Notes under the pieces: model-generated
What the model was told of the DNA's origin: nothing
The model's input: only the letters and a program-made list of their open reading frames with translations
Databases searched by the model: none
Program-made: the position numbers and the translations under genes
Shown here: one piece after another, positions 50,217 through 59,567 of the stretch
Position numbering within the stretch: position 1 is the first letter of the stretch
Layout of the letters: the number at the start of each line of letters is the position of its first letter
NCBI RefSeq assembly: GCF_004682015.1
Contig: NZ_SMLM01000001.1
Location: 558,001 to 622,000, forward strand
DNA length: 64,000 nucleotides
Origin: Ramlibacter henchirensis
GTDB taxonomy: Bacteria > Pseudomonadota > Gammaproteobacteria > Burkholderiales > Burkholderiaceae_C
Direction: 5' to 3'

Positions 50217-51074
50217 ATGTACGTCGAACCCGAAGTCTTCTACCGCTACGACCCCGCCGCTGCGCCGGTGCCCGTCATCGTGGACGTCTCGCGCAGCGGC
50301 CGGCTCTATCCGGCGGACTACCGCTCGCCGCTTTCGTTCAACACCGTGCACGACAACGTGTCGATGTACGTGGACGAGATCTGGAGGGACTCGCCGAAGT
50401 ACGGCGCGACGATGCTGTACGCGCTGTTCCCCAACACCTACATCGACGCCAACCGGCACGAGCTGGACATCGACCCCGGCCTGATCGACGGCCAGTGGCC
50501 GGTGCCGCTGGAGTTCGTCTCGAAAAGCGGCCTGGGGCTGCTCAAGACGAAGTCGCGCTACGGGGAAACCTTCCACGAGCGCAAGTTCACGGTGGCCGAA
50601 GTGCAGCACCGGCTGGACCGCTACTACCGCCCCTACCACCGCGAGCTCGCATCGATCGCCGACCGCATGCTCACGGCGCATGGCTTCTACTACAACCTGA
50701 GCTGCCACTGCATGTCCGCCGTTGGAGCGCCGACCCACGCGGACGCCGGCCAGGAACGAATGGATTTCTGCCTGGGCAACCTGCGCGGCACCTCGAGCAC
50801 GGCCGAATTCATCGAGTTCGTCGCCGAAACGATCCGCAAGCAGGGGTACACGTGCTCGGTGAACACGCCTTACACCGGCGGCGAGCTGAACCGCCGCTAC
50901 GGCAAGGCCGACGGCCGGCAGGAAAGCATCATGGTGGAGATCAACAAGCGCACGTTCATGGACGTGAAGTCCTTCGGGAAGACCGAGGGCTTCGAAGCGA
51001 TCCAGGGCGTGGCGCGCGCGGTGCTCGAGGCGGTGGCGCAGCGGGCCGGCGAACGCGCGAGGAGACCCGTGTGA
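50217..51074 (+). CDS. N-formylglutamate amidohydrolase-like enzyme
   Basis: A 285-residue member of the FGase family, which releases formate from N-formylglutamate (histidine breakdown) or hydrolyses related N-blocked amino acids. Segments PVIVDVSRSGRLYP, FPNTYIDANRHELDID (DxNR motif) and VEINKRTFMD are characteristic. No hut genes are nearby. Its place in an operon with a peptide-type importer, an aldehyde dehydrogenase and a D-amino acid dehydrogenase suggests it deblocks an imported N-formyl or N-acyl compound. GTGTGAGC at its end overlaps the next start. Confidence 0.83.
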   Translation: MYVEPEVFYRYDPAAAPVPVIVDVSRSGRLYPADYRSPLSFNTVHDNVSMYVDEIWRDSPKYGATMLYALFPNTYIDANRHELDIDPGLIDGQWPVPLEFVSKSGLGLLKTKSRYGETFHERKFTVAEVQHRLDRYYRPYHRELASIADRMLTAHGFYYNLSCHCMSAVGAPTHADAGQERMDFCLGNLRGTSSTAEFIEFVAETIRKQGYTCSVNTPYTGGELNRRYGKADGRQESIMVEINKRTFMDVKSFGKTEGFEAIQGVARAVLEAVAQRAGERARRPV

Positions 51075-52573
51075 GCACGGATGAAGGCACCGGGCGCCCC
51101 GCCCCCAACCACATGACCCTTATGGAAACACAGAACTGCATCGGCGGCCGCTGGCAGGCCGCCCGGGACGGCCGCGAATTCGACGTCCGCAACCCGGCCG
51201 ACGACAGCCTCGTCGCGCGAGTCGCCGACGGCGGCGCGGCCGACGCGCGGCTTGCCGCGGACGCTGCCGCGCAGGCCCTGCCCGCCTGGAAGGCACGCAC
51301 GGCGCGCGAGCGCTGCCTCGTCCTCAAGAAGTGGCAGGCGCTGGTCGAACGCGACGTGGAGCGCCTGGCCGCGCTCATTTCGCGGGAGCAGGGCAAGCCG
51401 CTGGCCGAGTCCCGCGGCGAAATCGCGTACAGCAACGCCTACATCGAGTGGTTCGCGGAAGAGGGCGTTCGCGCCTACGGCGAGGTGATCCCCACGCCGG
51501 CCGCGTCCAAGCGCCTGATGGTCGTGCGGGAAGCCGTCGGCGTGGTCGCGGTGGTCACGCCGTGGAACTTCCCGGCGGCGATGATCGCGCGCAAGATCGC
51601 GCCCGCATTGGCCGCCGGCTGCACGGTGGTCGCGAAGCCGGCCGAGGACACGCCGCTCACCGCCCTCGCGCTCGTGAAGCTGGCCGAGGAGGCGGGCGTG
51701 CCGCCCGGCGTGCTGAACATCATCCCCGCATCGCGCGAGCGCACGCCCGAAGTCGTCGGCGAGTGGCTGGCCGACGGGCGCGTGCGCAAGATCAGTTTCA
51801 CGGGCAGCACGCCGGTGGGCAAGCTGCTGGCGCGCGAATCGGCCGCCACGCTCAAGAAGCTGTCGCTGGAGCTCGGCGGCAACGCCGCCTTCATCGTGTT
51901 CGAGGACGCGGACATCCCGGCGGCGGTCGAAGGCCTGATGGCCGCCAAGTTCCGCAACGGCGGCCAGACCTGCGTCAGCCCCAACCGCGTGTACGTCCAC
52001 GACTCGGTGCACGACCGCTTCGTCGACAAGCTCGCGGCCCGGGTCGGCGCCCTGCGTGTCGGTCCCGCCACCTGGCCGCAGGCCGAGATCGGGCCGATGA
52101 TCAACGCGCGTGCCGTGGAGAAGATCGAACGGCACGTGGCCGACGCCGTGGCCAGGGGCGCGAAGGTGGTCGTTGGCGGCCAGCGCGTACGCAGCGACGT
52201 CGCGAACGGACCCAACTACTACGCGCCCACCGTGCTCACCGGCGCCACGCGCGAGATGGCGCTGTCCGGCGAGGAGACATTCGGGCCGGTGGTGCCCGTG
52301 TTCCGCTTCGCCACGGAGGAGGAAGTGGTCGGCGAGGCCAACGACACGCCGTACGGCCTGGCGGGTTACTTCTTCTCGAACGACGTCAGGCGCATCTGGC
52401 GCGTCGCCTCCGCGCTCGAGACGGGGCTGGTGGGCATCAACGAAGGCGCCATAGCCGCGCCGGCCGCGCCTTTCGGCGGGGTGAAGGAGTCCGGCTACGG
52501 TCGCGAGGGCTCGCACTGGGGCCTGGACGAGTACCTGCACACGAAGTACCTGTGCCAGGGGAACCTGGCATGA
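51071..52573 (+). CDS. NAD(P) aldehyde dehydrogenase (succinate-semialdehyde dehydrogenase-like)
   Basis: A 500-residue aldehyde dehydrogenase with Glu267 (LSLELGG) and Cys301 (GGQTCVSPN). [20 protein letters not shown] and [11 protein letters not shown] match the GabD branch. The start is GTG 51071, with GGAGACCC before it and overlapping the upstream stop; ATG 51113 would remove a 14-residue tail and is an alternative. It would oxidise a semialdehyde formed when the imported compound is oxidised. Not shown to prefer succinate semialdehyde. Confidence 0.9.
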   Translation: MSTDEGTGRPAPNHMTLMETQNCIGGRWQAARDGREFDVRNPADDSLVARVADGGAADARLAADAAAQALPAWKARTARERCLVLKKWQALVERDVERLAALISREQGKPLAESRGEIAYSNAYIEWFAEEGVRAYGEVIPTPAASKRLMVVREAVGVVAVVTPWNFPAAMIARKIAPALAAGCTVVAKPAEDTPLTALALVKLAEEAGVPPGVLNIIPASRERTPEVVGEWLADGRVRKISFTGSTPVGKLLARESAATLKKLSLELGGNAAFIVFEDADIPAAVEGLMAAKFRNGGQTCVSPNRVYVHDSVHDRFVDKLAARVGALRVGPATWPQAEIGPMINARAVEKIERHVADAVARGAKVVVGGQRVRSDVANGPNYYAPTVLTGATREMALSGEETFGPVVPVFRFATEEEVVGEANDTPYGLAGYFFSNDVRRIWRVASALETGLVGINEGAIAAPAAPFGGVKESGYGREGSHWGLDEYLHTKYLCQGNLA

Positions 52574-53868
52574 AAGTCCTCGTGCTCGGTGCCGGCGTGA
52601 TCGGCACCACCACCGCGTACTACCTGGCACGCGCGGGCCACGAAGTGACGGTGGTGGATCGCCAGGCGGGGCCGGCGCAGGAAACCAGCTACGCGAATGC
52701 GGGCCAGGTGTCGCCCGGCTATGCGGCGCCGTGGGCGGCGCCCGGCGTGCCCCTGAAGGCGCTGCGCTGGATGTTCCAGCGGCACGCGCCGCTGGCCATC
52801 GGCCTGGACGGCACGACCGACCAGCTGCGCTGGATGTGGCACATGCTGCGCAACTGCAGCCCGCAACGCTACGCCGCCAACAAGGAGCGCATGGTGCGCC
52901 TGGCGCAGTACAGCCGCGATTGCCTCGCGCAACTGCGCGCCGACACGGGCCTGCGCTACGAGGGCCGGCAAGGCGGCACCCTGCAGGTGTTTCGCACCGG
53001 TGCGCAGCTCGAGGCCGTGTCCAAGGATGTGGAGGTGCTGCGCGCGGCGGGCGTGCCGTTCGAACTGCTGCAGGCTGCGGAACTGGCGCGTGCCGAGCCG
53101 GCGATCGCAACCGCGCCGCTCGTGGGTGGCCTGCGCCTGCCCGGCGACGAGACCGGCGACTGCCACCTGTTCACGACGGGGCTCGGTCACCTTGCGCGGT
53201 CGATCGGTGTGCGTTTCATGTTCGGTGATGCGGTCGAACGCGTGGAGGTGAGCTCGGGCCGTGTGGCGGGCGTGATCCAGGGCCGGCGCCTCCTCAAGGC
53301 CGACGCCTACGTCATGGCGCTCGGGGCCTATTCCACGCCGATGCTGTCGGGCGTGCTGGACATCCCGGTGTATCCGGTCAAGGGGTACTCGATCACGCTG
53401 CCGATCGCGAATGAGGACCGTGCGCCGGTCTCCACCGTGCTCGACGAAAGCTACAAGGTCGCGATCACCCGCTTCGACCGCCGCATCCGCGTGGGGGGCA
53501 TGGCAGAGCTGCGGGGCTTCGACCTGCGCCTGAATCCCCGCCGGCGCGAAACGCTGCAGCTGTGCCTGCACGAATTGTTCCCAGGAGGCGGCTATGCGGG
53601 CTCGTGCAATTTCTGGACGGGGCTGAGGCCGATGACCCCGGACGGCACACCGCTGGTCGGCCGCACGCCGGTGGCCAACCTGTACCTGAACACCGGCCAC
53701 GGCACGCTGGGCTGGACGATGGCGTGCGGATCGGCGCGAGTGCTCGCCGACGTGATGTCCGGCCGCGCTCCAGACATCCGCAGCGACGATCTGTCCGTGG
53801 CGCGCTACGCGCCCCGGCAGCCAGGCCGATGGACCAGCCCTTCGACGGCACCCGGGCTGAGCGCCTGA
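52570..53868 (+). CDS. dadA: D-amino acid dehydrogenase (DadA-like)
   Basis: A 432-residue FAD enzyme of the DadA family, which oxidatively deaminates D-amino acids to 2-oxoacids and passes electrons to the respiratory chain. GAGVIG sits at residues 7-12; [19 protein letters not shown] is diagnostic of DadA, as are [15 protein letters not shown] and [17 protein letters not shown] segments (visible as [14 protein letters not shown]) and [15 protein letters not shown] at the end. No dadX racemase is next to it, so D-isomers themselves may be imported. It overlaps the aldehyde dehydrogenase by four bases. Confidence 0.9.
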   Translation: MKVLVLGAGVIGTTTAYYLARAGHEVTVVDRQAGPAQETSYANAGQVSPGYAAPWAAPGVPLKALRWMFQRHAPLAIGLDGTTDQLRWMWHMLRNCSPQRYAANKERMVRLAQYSRDCLAQLRADTGLRYEGRQGGTLQVFRTGAQLEAVSKDVEVLRAAGVPFELLQAAELARAEPAIATAPLVGGLRLPGDETGDCHLFTTGLGHLARSIGVRFMFGDAVERVEVSSGRVAGVIQGRRLLKADAYVMALGAYSTPMLSGVLDIPVYPVKGYSITLPIANEDRAPVSTVLDESYKVAITRFDRRIRVGGMAELRGFDLRLNPRRRETLQLCLHELFPGGGYAGSCNFWTGLRPMTPDGTPLVGRTPVANLYLNTGHGTLGWTMACGSARVLADVMSGRAPDIRSDDLSVARYAPRQPGRWTSPSTAPGLSA

Positions 53869-55142
53869 CGCTGCCGCGCACGCACGAGCAGCGCGCAGCG
53901 CTTCACAACGAGGTGCATGCGCGGCCGCCGGAGGCCATGGCGGCGCCGCTCGCGATCTCGCACGTCGTCATGCTTTGCGACGGCGAGGAGCGTGCGCACA
54001 GCCGCGAGCACCTGGCCGCGCTGCTGCGCGATCACCACCTTCCGCCCCCGGACGAGCACGGCACGCATGTCCGGACCGAGCTCCCCGGCTTCCGCCTGCG
54101 CTGGGAGCTGCACACCGAGTTCGTCACCTGGACGTTCTCGCGACCGATGGCCGATGCGCTGCTACGCGAGCCCCGGGAAGCCATCGAGCCTGTCCCCCGC
54201 GAGTGGCTGCGGGTCCTGCCGGGCCGCGTGCTTTGCGCGATGCACGTGTGGGTGCTGCCGGGCGGGCCCGCGGACGGCGGCCCGCATCCGAAAGCCCTGC
54301 TGAACGAGGAGACGCTGGTCGGCGCCCGCGTCGGCGACGGCGCTTGCGAGGCGTTCACGGATTTCGCTCTCCACGCCGACGGCTTCTCCCGGATGCTGCT
54401 GTTCGCGGGCAGCGCGCGGCCGAGGCAGCTGGGGCGGCTGGTGCAGCAGTTGCTCGAGATCGAAACGTACCGGATGGCGGCGTTGCTGGGCCTGCCGGCC
54501 GCGCGAGGGGCCGCGGCCGTGCTGGGCGATGCCGAGTGCGAGCTGGCGGAACTCGCCGCTGCCATCCGCGCGGCCGGCCGCGACCAGGAGCCGCAGCTCC
54601 TCGACAGGCTGACGCGGCTGGCGGCCAAGGTGGAGAGCCATTACGCGGCCACGCACGCGAGGTTCAGCGCCAGCGCGGCCTACTTCGAGCTGGTCGACCG
54701 CCGCATCGCGGACGTCGGCGAGTCGCCCCTGCCGGGCCTGCAGACCATCCGCGAGTTCATGAACCGCCGGCTGTCGCCCGCGGCCGCCACCTGCGCCTGG
54801 GCCGTGCGCAGGCAGTCGGCGCTGTCAGAACGCGTGTCGCGCATCAGCAACCTGCTGCGCACGCGGGTGGAGATCGAGCAACAGCAAAGCAGCCAGGGGC
54901 TGCTCGGAGCGATGAACCGGCGGCAAGGGCTTCAGCTGAAGCTCCAGGCCACCGTGGAGGGGCTCTCGGTCGCCGCCATCACCTACTACATCGCGGGCCT
55001 GGTGGCGTACCTCGCCAAGGGTGCGGCGGGGTTGGGCTGGCCCTACAGCGGCGAGGCTTCGGCCGCCGTCGCGATCCCTGTGATTGCCTTCGCGGTCTGG
55101 TGGAGCCTTCGGCGGCTGCATGCGCGGGTCCTGGAAGGGTGA
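53829..55142 (+). CDS. DUF3422-family membrane protein
   Basis: A 437-residue protein of the DUF3422 family: a large cytoplasmic domain opening with [13 protein letters not shown] and containing [15 protein letters not shown], a helical part ([18 protein letters not shown]), and two C-terminal membrane helices. The function is unknown. It overlaps the 3' end of the DadA-like gene by 40 bases in another frame, an unusually long overlap. It closes the operon and may have no role in catabolism; the family is also found outside such operons. Confidence 0.83.
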   Translation: MDQPFDGTRAERLTLPRTHEQRAALHNEVHARPPEAMAAPLAISHVVMLCDGEERAHSREHLAALLRDHHLPPPDEHGTHVRTELPGFRLRWELHTEFVTWTFSRPMADALLREPREAIEPVPREWLRVLPGRVLCAMHVWVLPGGPADGGPHPKALLNEETLVGARVGDGACEAFTDFALHADGFSRMLLFAGSARPRQLGRLVQQLLEIETYRMAALLGLPAARGAAAVLGDAECELAELAAAIRAAGRDQEPQLLDRLTRLAAKVESHYAATHARFSASAAYFELVDRRIADVGESPLPGLQTIREFMNRRLSPAAATCAWAVRRQSALSERVSRISNLLRTRVEIEQQQSSQGLLGAMNRRQGLQLKLQATVEGLSVAAITYYIAGLVAYLAKGAAGLGWPYSGEASAAVAIPVIAFAVWWSLRRLHARVLEG

Positions 55143-55259
55143 GCGCTGCCCTGCGGCTCGCACGATGCGCACACGTCGAACGCTGGGTGCCAGGCCGCGT
55201 CACAGCAGGCTCGATCCCGGAAATGGCTGATGGGCAAAGCCTGTCGCAGCGGCCCCGGG

Positions 55260-55892
55260 TCAACTGCGTCGGCCGATCTTCAGCCACGCATCGCTGCGCA
55301 CTCCAGCGAGGTAGGGGCTGTCGAGGTGCTTGGCGATCACGCCTTCGACCTGCACATCCAAGTCGGTGCTGGCAGGCATGTCGCTGACGCAAAGGAGGCT
55401 CGTTTCGTCCAGGCTGGACAACAACTTCCGCAGCATCCTCTTGCGCTCAGTGAGCGGCACATCCATCACGGAGCGGCCGTCGTGCATGAGGATGTCGAAG
55501 ACCGCGAAGGTGACCGCAGGTGAAACCGGATGGAGTCGGCGCTTGCGTGCGCGCTCCTGAAGCCGATCCAGGTGCGAGACGCCGTTCTCGTCAAGGACAC
55601 AGACTTCACCATCGATGATGTGAGGGCCGCCGGACAGCATCTGCAGAGCCTTGGTGATCTCGGGGAACCACGCAGTACAGGTGCGGCCACCTTTCGAGCG
55701 CAGCCGCACCTGCCCGTCGTCGATGGCAGCCATGCATCGAAACCCGTCGTACTGCTTCTCGTAGATCCAATCCGGGTCGGTGAACGGTCGGCGCAGGCCC
55801 TTCAGCGGGAGCATCGGAGCGGGGATGGAAATCGCGACACTGCGGCGCGAATGCCGCAGCGCTTCGATGTGATCCTGATCGATTCGCTCCAT
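55260..55892 (-). CDS. Degenerate ATP-dependent ligase nucleotidyltransferase domain
   Basis: A 210-residue stand-alone copy of the ligase nucleotidyltransferase domain. Motif I, normally KxDG with the catalytic Lys, reads EKQYDGFR (Q47 where Lys is needed; a Lys precedes it by one residue). The later motifs FDILMHDG (III), EGVIAKHLD (IV) and WLKIGRRS (V, second Lys missing) are partly kept, and the protein stops there with no OB-fold. It is therefore unlikely to form the AMP-lysine intermediate. The gene is less GC-rich than its neighbours. Start ATG 55892 lacks a strong ribosome-binding site; 55814 is an alternative. Confidence 0.72.
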   Translation of the reverse strand: MERIDQDHIEALRHSRRSVAISIPAPMLPLKGLRRPFTDPDWIYEKQYDGFRCMAAIDDGQVRLRSKGGRTCTAWFPEITKALQMLSGGPHIIDGEVCVLDENGVSHLDRLQERARKRRLHPVSPAVTFAVFDILMHDGRSVMDVPLTERKRMLRKLLSSLDETSLLCVSDMPASTDLDVQVEGVIAKHLDSPYLAGVRSDAWLKIGRRS

Positions 55893-56272
55893 GTCGGTGA
55901 CGGAATGAGCGCGTCCTTGCCGCCGTGCGAATGCACGAAGGTGTCGTGTGCACTCGCATGCCCCGTGCCAAGCGAACTCAGCAGCGTGGGGTCAGGAACG
56001 ACTGTGGGGGCCAGCAGAAGGGCTCGAACTGGCGGCCTCCCTTCACGTCGAGAGTGGGGCAAATGGCCCACCCGGAGGGTGACAAGGCCCGGTGCTGACT
56101 CACGCGCCCGCGGGTGTGGCGGACCTGGAAGTCAAGCGCGCTGCAGTTCTTCGTCGAGCACAGACGCCGGCACTTTTCCGCAGGTTTTGCGACAAGAGTC
56201 CAAGGACTCGAGCCAATGTTCGCTGGCGAACATTAGTCGCCGACACTTCGTCGAGGGAGGCGACGTGCGGCC
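55893..56272. other. Intergenic region with a 20-bp palindrome
   Basis: 380 bases between the leftward ligase-like gene and the rightward small genes. Apart from the palindrome at 56215-56234 I see no gene, RNA or repeat. GAGGGAGG near 56255 is probably the ribosome-binding site of the next gene. Confidence 0.5.
56215..56234. promoter_or_regulatory. Perfect 20-bp palindrome AATGTTCGC-TG-GCGAACATT
   Basis: Nine-base arms flank two bases, 38 bases before the first of two small rightward genes. The arms are long enough for a dimeric repressor. The TGTTCG/CGAACA halves differ from the beta-proteobacterial LexA box, so no regulator is assigned. Confidence 0.6.
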
Positions 56273-56464
56273 ATGATGGAAGAATTCGCAGTACAGCTGC
56301 GCCAGTGGCGTGGGCTGGAGTTGGATGCGCTTCGGGCCGAAGACGTCGTCAAAGGGATGCAGGCGGCCAACTCCCTCGAATTCGCGAAGCTGGCTCGAAA
56401 CGCAGCCGAGAAGCGCAGGGCCGCCGATGACTTCTTCGGGCTGATCTGGCCGGCGCCGGCCTAG
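56273..56464 (+). CDS. Possible small protein, 63 residues
   Basis: A frame starting MMEEFAVQLRQWRG, mostly helical and charged (VVKGMQAANSLEFAKLARNAAEKRRAADDF shortened here to EFAKLARNAAEKRRAADDF). It begins just after the palindrome with GAGGGAGG upstream and ends 10 bases before the STAS-like gene. No family recognised. It could be a partner of that protein. Codon use is less GC-rich than typical here. Confidence 0.45.
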   Translation: MMEEFAVQLRQWRGLELDALRAEDVVKGMQAANSLEFAKLARNAAEKRRAADDFFGLIWPAPA

Positions 56465-56474
56465 AACTTCCACG

Positions 56475-56828
56475 ATGTTCTGTGTCGCCATCCAGGAAGA
56501 TTCCTCGCACATCAAGGCGGTCGCGAGTGGTCGAGCGAACCTCGCCGACCTCTGCGGCATGGCCGACCTTGTTGCCAGAGTCGCAAGCATGAATGGGCAT
56601 CGACGCGCTTTGTTCGACTTGCTTGCGGTCGAGCCCGACATCACGTTCTCGGAGCACCTGAATTTCGGCGTTCATTTCGCCTCTGCCCTCAAACAACTCG
56701 AGCGGGTGGCGTCGGTCGTGTCGGAGCGCGAGCGAAAAGGAACGAGCGAGAAGACAGCCCAGAAGCAAGGTCTCAACTTCCGGACATTCACAGATGTGGA
56801 TCAGGCGCGGGACTGGCTGCACATATGA
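56475..56828 (+). CDS. Small STAS-like (SpoIIAA-type) protein
   Basis: A 117-residue protein of alternating strands and helices: ASGRANLADLCGMADLVARV, HRRALFDLLAVEPDIT, NFGVHFASALKQLERVASV, and a tail ending FTDVDQARDWLHI. This order and the closing A-x-x-WL recall the STAS/SpoIIAA-like proteins of proteobacteria, which may sense lipids or bind partners. The match is by pattern only. It follows the 63-residue frame by 10 bases, so the two may be co-transcribed behind the palindrome. Base composition suggests transfer. Confidence 0.55.
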   Translation: MFCVAIQEDSSHIKAVASGRANLADLCGMADLVARVASMNGHRRALFDLLAVEPDITFSEHLNFGVHFASALKQLERVASVVSERERKGTSEKTAQKQGLNFRTFTDVDQARDWLHI

Positions 56829-56903
56829 GCGAGGCGCCCCGAGGCGGCAGCTCGCGCGTTACCAGGAAGCGTGCCGGGCCGGTAGCCGCCACATGCGGAC
56901 AGC

Positions 56904-57887
56904 CTACGCCCCTGCGCTTTCACCCGCCGCCTTCGCGACTTCGACGATCGTGTCCCGCAGCCAGACGTGCGCCGGATCGTGATCGTTCCTGCGATGCCAG
57001 ACGGCACGCGTGATGGCGGTACCGGCCGGGTAGGGCGGCTGGCGCAGGAGCAACTCACCGCTGCGCGTGAGCGCCGTGGCCAGTGAAGCCGGGACGATGG
57101 ACAGCATGTCGCTCTCGCGCAGGAGCGCCGGGATGGCCAGCGAATGCGGAACCGTCACGCGCAGCCGAGGCACCTTCCCGACGTCCGCCAGCGCCGCCTC
57201 CAACGCGTGGCGGTCGAACATCTCCGACTGGCGCGCGAGCCCGCGCTCCAGGATGAAGCCGTCCACGGCACCTTCCTCCTGGCCGCCGACGGAGATGGTG
57301 ACCAGCGGGTAGCGGGCCAGGTCGGCGAGCATGAGCTTGCGTCGCGCTGCCGGATGTCCCCGGGGCATGAGGATGACCTCTCCCTGCGTCAGGAGCGTGC
57401 GGGCATTCAGCCGCGGCGGCACCTGGGAGAAGATGCCGATCGCGAGGTCGATGCGGCCGAGGTCGATCTGCTCGGCAAGGTCCAGGCGGGTGGACGGCCG
57501 GATCACGAGGTCCACGCGCGGAGCCGTCCTGCGCAGTTCGCGCGACAGGGGCGCCACGATTACCGCCGTCACGTGGTCGTTCGCCGCGAGCACGAAGCGG
57601 CGGGCCGACTGCTCCGGTGAGAAGGGCTCGACACCGAGAGTGGCCTCGATGCGGCGCAACGAGTCGCGCAAGGCGGGTGCCATGTCCGTCGCGCGAGCCG
57701 TCGGCGCCAGGCCCTTCCCGGTGCGCAGGAACAGGTCGTCCCCCACCAGTTCGCGCAGCCGCGTGAGCGCATGACTCACCGCGGATTGGCTCAGGTTCAG
57801 CCGTCGCCCCGCAAGCACCAGGTTGCGATCCTCGTACACGGCATCGAACACCTTCAGCAGGTTCAGGTCCATGCGGCCGATGCTCAC
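56904..57887 (-). CDS. LysR-family regulator of the nitrobenzoate-type operon
   Basis: A LysR regulator of about 327 residues. The helix-turn-helix lies in MDLNLLKVFDAVYEDRN and LNLSQSAVSHALTRLRE, and an effector domain follows from about residue 95. GTG 57887 is the preferred start because the downstream ATG 57872 (MDLNLL) has no ribosome-binding site; both keep the domain. It diverges from the Bug receptor, lyase and nitroreductase genes, across a 117-base region with nested inverted repeats. It is probably activated by the nitroaromatic acid or an intermediate; that is inference from context. Confidence 0.85.
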   Translation of the reverse strand: MSIGRMDLNLLKVFDAVYEDRNLVLAGRRLNLSQSAVSHALTRLRELVGDDLFLRTGKGLAPTARATDMAPALRDSLRRIEATLGVEPFSPEQSARRFVLAANDHVTAVIVAPLSRELRRTAPRVDLVIRPSTRLDLAEQIDLGRIDLAIGIFSQVPPRLNARTLLTQGEVILMPRGHPAARRKLMLADLARYPLVTISVGGQEEGAVDGFILERGLARQSEMFDRHALEAALADVGKVPRLRVTVPHSLAIPALLRESDMLSIVPASLATALTRSGELLLRQPPYPAGTAITRAVWHRRNDHDPAHVWLRDTIVEVAKAAGESAGA

Positions 57888-57901
57888 TGTCGGGTCCCCG
57901 T

Positions 57902-57954
57902 GAGTTGAACTGCGTGCATTTTGCTCTTGCAAAGACGCCAGTTCCATTCAACTC
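57902..57954. promoter_or_regulatory. Nested inverted repeats between LysR and Bug genes
   Basis: Three dyads share nearly the same centre: GAGTTGAA/TTCAACTC (57902-57909 and 57947-57954), GAACTG/CAGTTC (57907-57912 and 57939-57944), and TTTGC-TCTT-GCAAA (57920-57933). The inner one fits the T-N11-A LysR box. A regulator bound here could control both directions. Confidence 0.5.
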
Positions 57955-58004
57955 GCCGGCCGACCATCATTCGCCGCACTTCCCCTGACGACACGAGGTC
58001 CACC

Positions 58005-58991
58005 ATGCAAGCTCTCTCCCGCCGCGCATTCGCGCGGATGGCACTTGCCGCACCGGCCGCCGGCTGGCTCCTGCCGGTGCTGGCGCAATCCGGCGGCGGC
58101 ACCGCAAAACTCATCGTCGGCTATCCGGCCGGCGGCACGCTGGACACCACCGCGAGGCACTTGGCGGAGGCTTGGCGCAAGCAAGGCCGGCAGTGCATCG
58201 TCGACAACCGGGCTGGCGCCGCGGGGCGCATCGCCAACAGCCAGCTGAAGCGCGAGCGCGCCGACGGCAGCGTCCTGCTCTGCACGCACGCTTCCGCGCT
58301 CACCATCTACCCGCACGTCTACCCGCGGCTCCAGTACGACGCGGCCGCCGATTTCGCCCCGGTCTCGCCCGTTGTGGCCGCCACGTGCGCCTTTGCCGTC
58401 AGCAGCGCCGTGCCCGCCGCGGTACGCACCATGGACGATTACGTCGCGTGGGCGCGTCGCACGCCCTCGGGCGCGACCTACGCATCGCCCGCGGCCGGGT
58501 CGGTCGCCCACTTCCTCGGCTACCAGCTGTCCGAGGCCGGCGCGATGAAGCTGCAGCACGTGGGTTATCGCGGCTCCGCGCCAGCCATGCAGGACCTCGT
58601 CGGGGGGCAGATTCCCGCCTATTTCGGCTTCGTGGCGGACTTCCTGCCATACCTGCAGCAGGGACGCATCAGGATCCTCGGTGTCGCCGCGGAAAAGCGC
58701 TCGAAGTTCATGGCCGGCGTGCCTACTTTCGCCGAGCAAGGCTTCGCAAAGATCCGCGGCGGCGAAACGTACGGCGTCTTCGCGCCCCCCGGCACGCCCG
58801 AGGCCACCATCCGCGCCCTGTACGAATCCATCGTGGCCGCGAGCAAGGACCCCGCCTTGCGCGCTGCCTTCGATCAGGTCGGGCTGGAGGTGCACACTCT
58901 GGAGCCGCAGGACTATGCCCGGCAGATCCAGCGCGAGCGCGAGTTCTGGGGGCCCGTGGTTCGCGCGTCGGGCTTCCGTTCGGAGGAGTGA
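58005..58991 (+). CDS. Bug-family (TctC-type) solute-binding protein
   Basis: A 328-residue periplasmic receptor. SRRAFARMALAAPAAGWLLP is a twin-arginine-like signal, cut near VLAQ. KLIVGYPAGGTLDTTARHL, VDNRAGAAGR and HVGYRGSAPAMQDLV match the family. It lies first in a three-gene unit with the lyase and the nitroreductase, so a nitrated or hydroxylated benzoate is a plausible ligand; this is inferred from position only. No TctA/TctB is present. GAGGT lies before the ATG. Confidence 0.87.
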   Translation: MQALSRRAFARMALAAPAAGWLLPVLAQSGGGTAKLIVGYPAGGTLDTTARHLAEAWRKQGRQCIVDNRAGAAGRIANSQLKRERADGSVLLCTHASALTIYPHVYPRLQYDAAADFAPVSPVVAATCAFAVSSAVPAAVRTMDDYVAWARRTPSGATYASPAAGSVAHFLGYQLSEAGAMKLQHVGYRGSAPAMQDLVGGQIPAYFGFVADFLPYLQQGRIRILGVAAEKRSKFMAGVPTFAEQGFAKIRGGETYGVFAPPGTPEATIRALYESIVAASKDPALRAAFDQVGLEVHTLEPQDYARQIQREREFWGPVVRASGFRSEE

Positions 58992-58994
58992 GCC

Positions 58995-59567
58995 ATGGCC
59001 CTGGAACCGACGATCCCCGATCGCGAGGCGCTCATCGAGCGCAGCATCACCTTCCTCGACGAAGTGAAGGACATGACCGCTGGAAGCGAGACCGAGCGCT
59101 GGTTGAACCGGCATTACGGGCCGGACAGCGAGCTCTACCAGACCCTTGCACGGCTGGTGAAGAACGGCGTGCGCGACGGCTGGGCCGCCAACGTCGAACT
59201 GGACGGCCCCGTGTACCGGCGCAGCCGCATCGCGGAGCCCTCCGAGCGGACGCGGCACTTCAGCATCACCGCCGTCTACATGGACAGCACCGGCAATCGC
59301 CAGGGGCATGCCGGCAACGCCTACCGCGGCCAGTACCACGCCCATCCTTACGGCGAGTTCAACATGGTGGTGCCGCTCGATCCGGGCGCCGCGCTGAACG
59401 GGCCCAACGGCTGGTGCGGGGCGGGCTGGACCGCCCCGGCGCCCGGCAGCCACCACTACCCGGAGGCCAAGGGCGGGGCGGTCATCGCACTGTTCTTCCT
59501 TCCCGCGGGGCGGATCGCCTACCACCCTGCGCCGCCGGAGGAAGGAGCAGCCGATGCCCAGCCGTGA
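58995..59567 (+). CDS. pnbB: 4-hydroxylaminobenzoate lyase (PnbB-like, DUF4863)
   Basis: A 190-residue protein of the DUF4863 family to which the 4-hydroxylaminobenzoate lyase of 4-nitrobenzoate-degrading bacteria belongs. That enzyme turns 4-hydroxylaminobenzoate into protocatechuate and ammonia. Visible segments are ALIERSITFLDEVKDMT, RSRIAEPSERTRHFSIT, YRGQYHAHPYGEFNMVVPL and GSHHYPEAKGGAVIALFFLP, with His and Glu residues that could bind metal. It starts 3 bases after the Bug gene. The 3' end overlaps the nitroreductase by 14 bases. The family call is from memory of its members. Confidence 0.78.
   Translation: MALEPTIPDREALIERSITFLDEVKDMTAGSETERWLNRHYGPDSELYQTLARLVKNGVRDGWAANVELDGPVYRRSRIAEPSERTRHFSITAVYMDSTGNRQGHAGNAYRGQYHAHPYGEFNMVVPLDPGAALNGPNGWCGAGWTAPAPGSHHYPEAKGGAVIALFFLPAGRIAYHPAPPEEGAADAQP

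Noticed and set aside
48353..50218. A 621-codon minus-strand frame across the fused ABC ATPase
   Set aside because: Antisense shadow of a gene with two full sets of Walker and signature motifs.
56215..56234. LexA/SOS box near the ligase-like gene
   Set aside because: The spacing and halves (TGTTCGC-TG-GCGAACA) do not match CTGT-N8-ACAG used in beta-proteobacteria.
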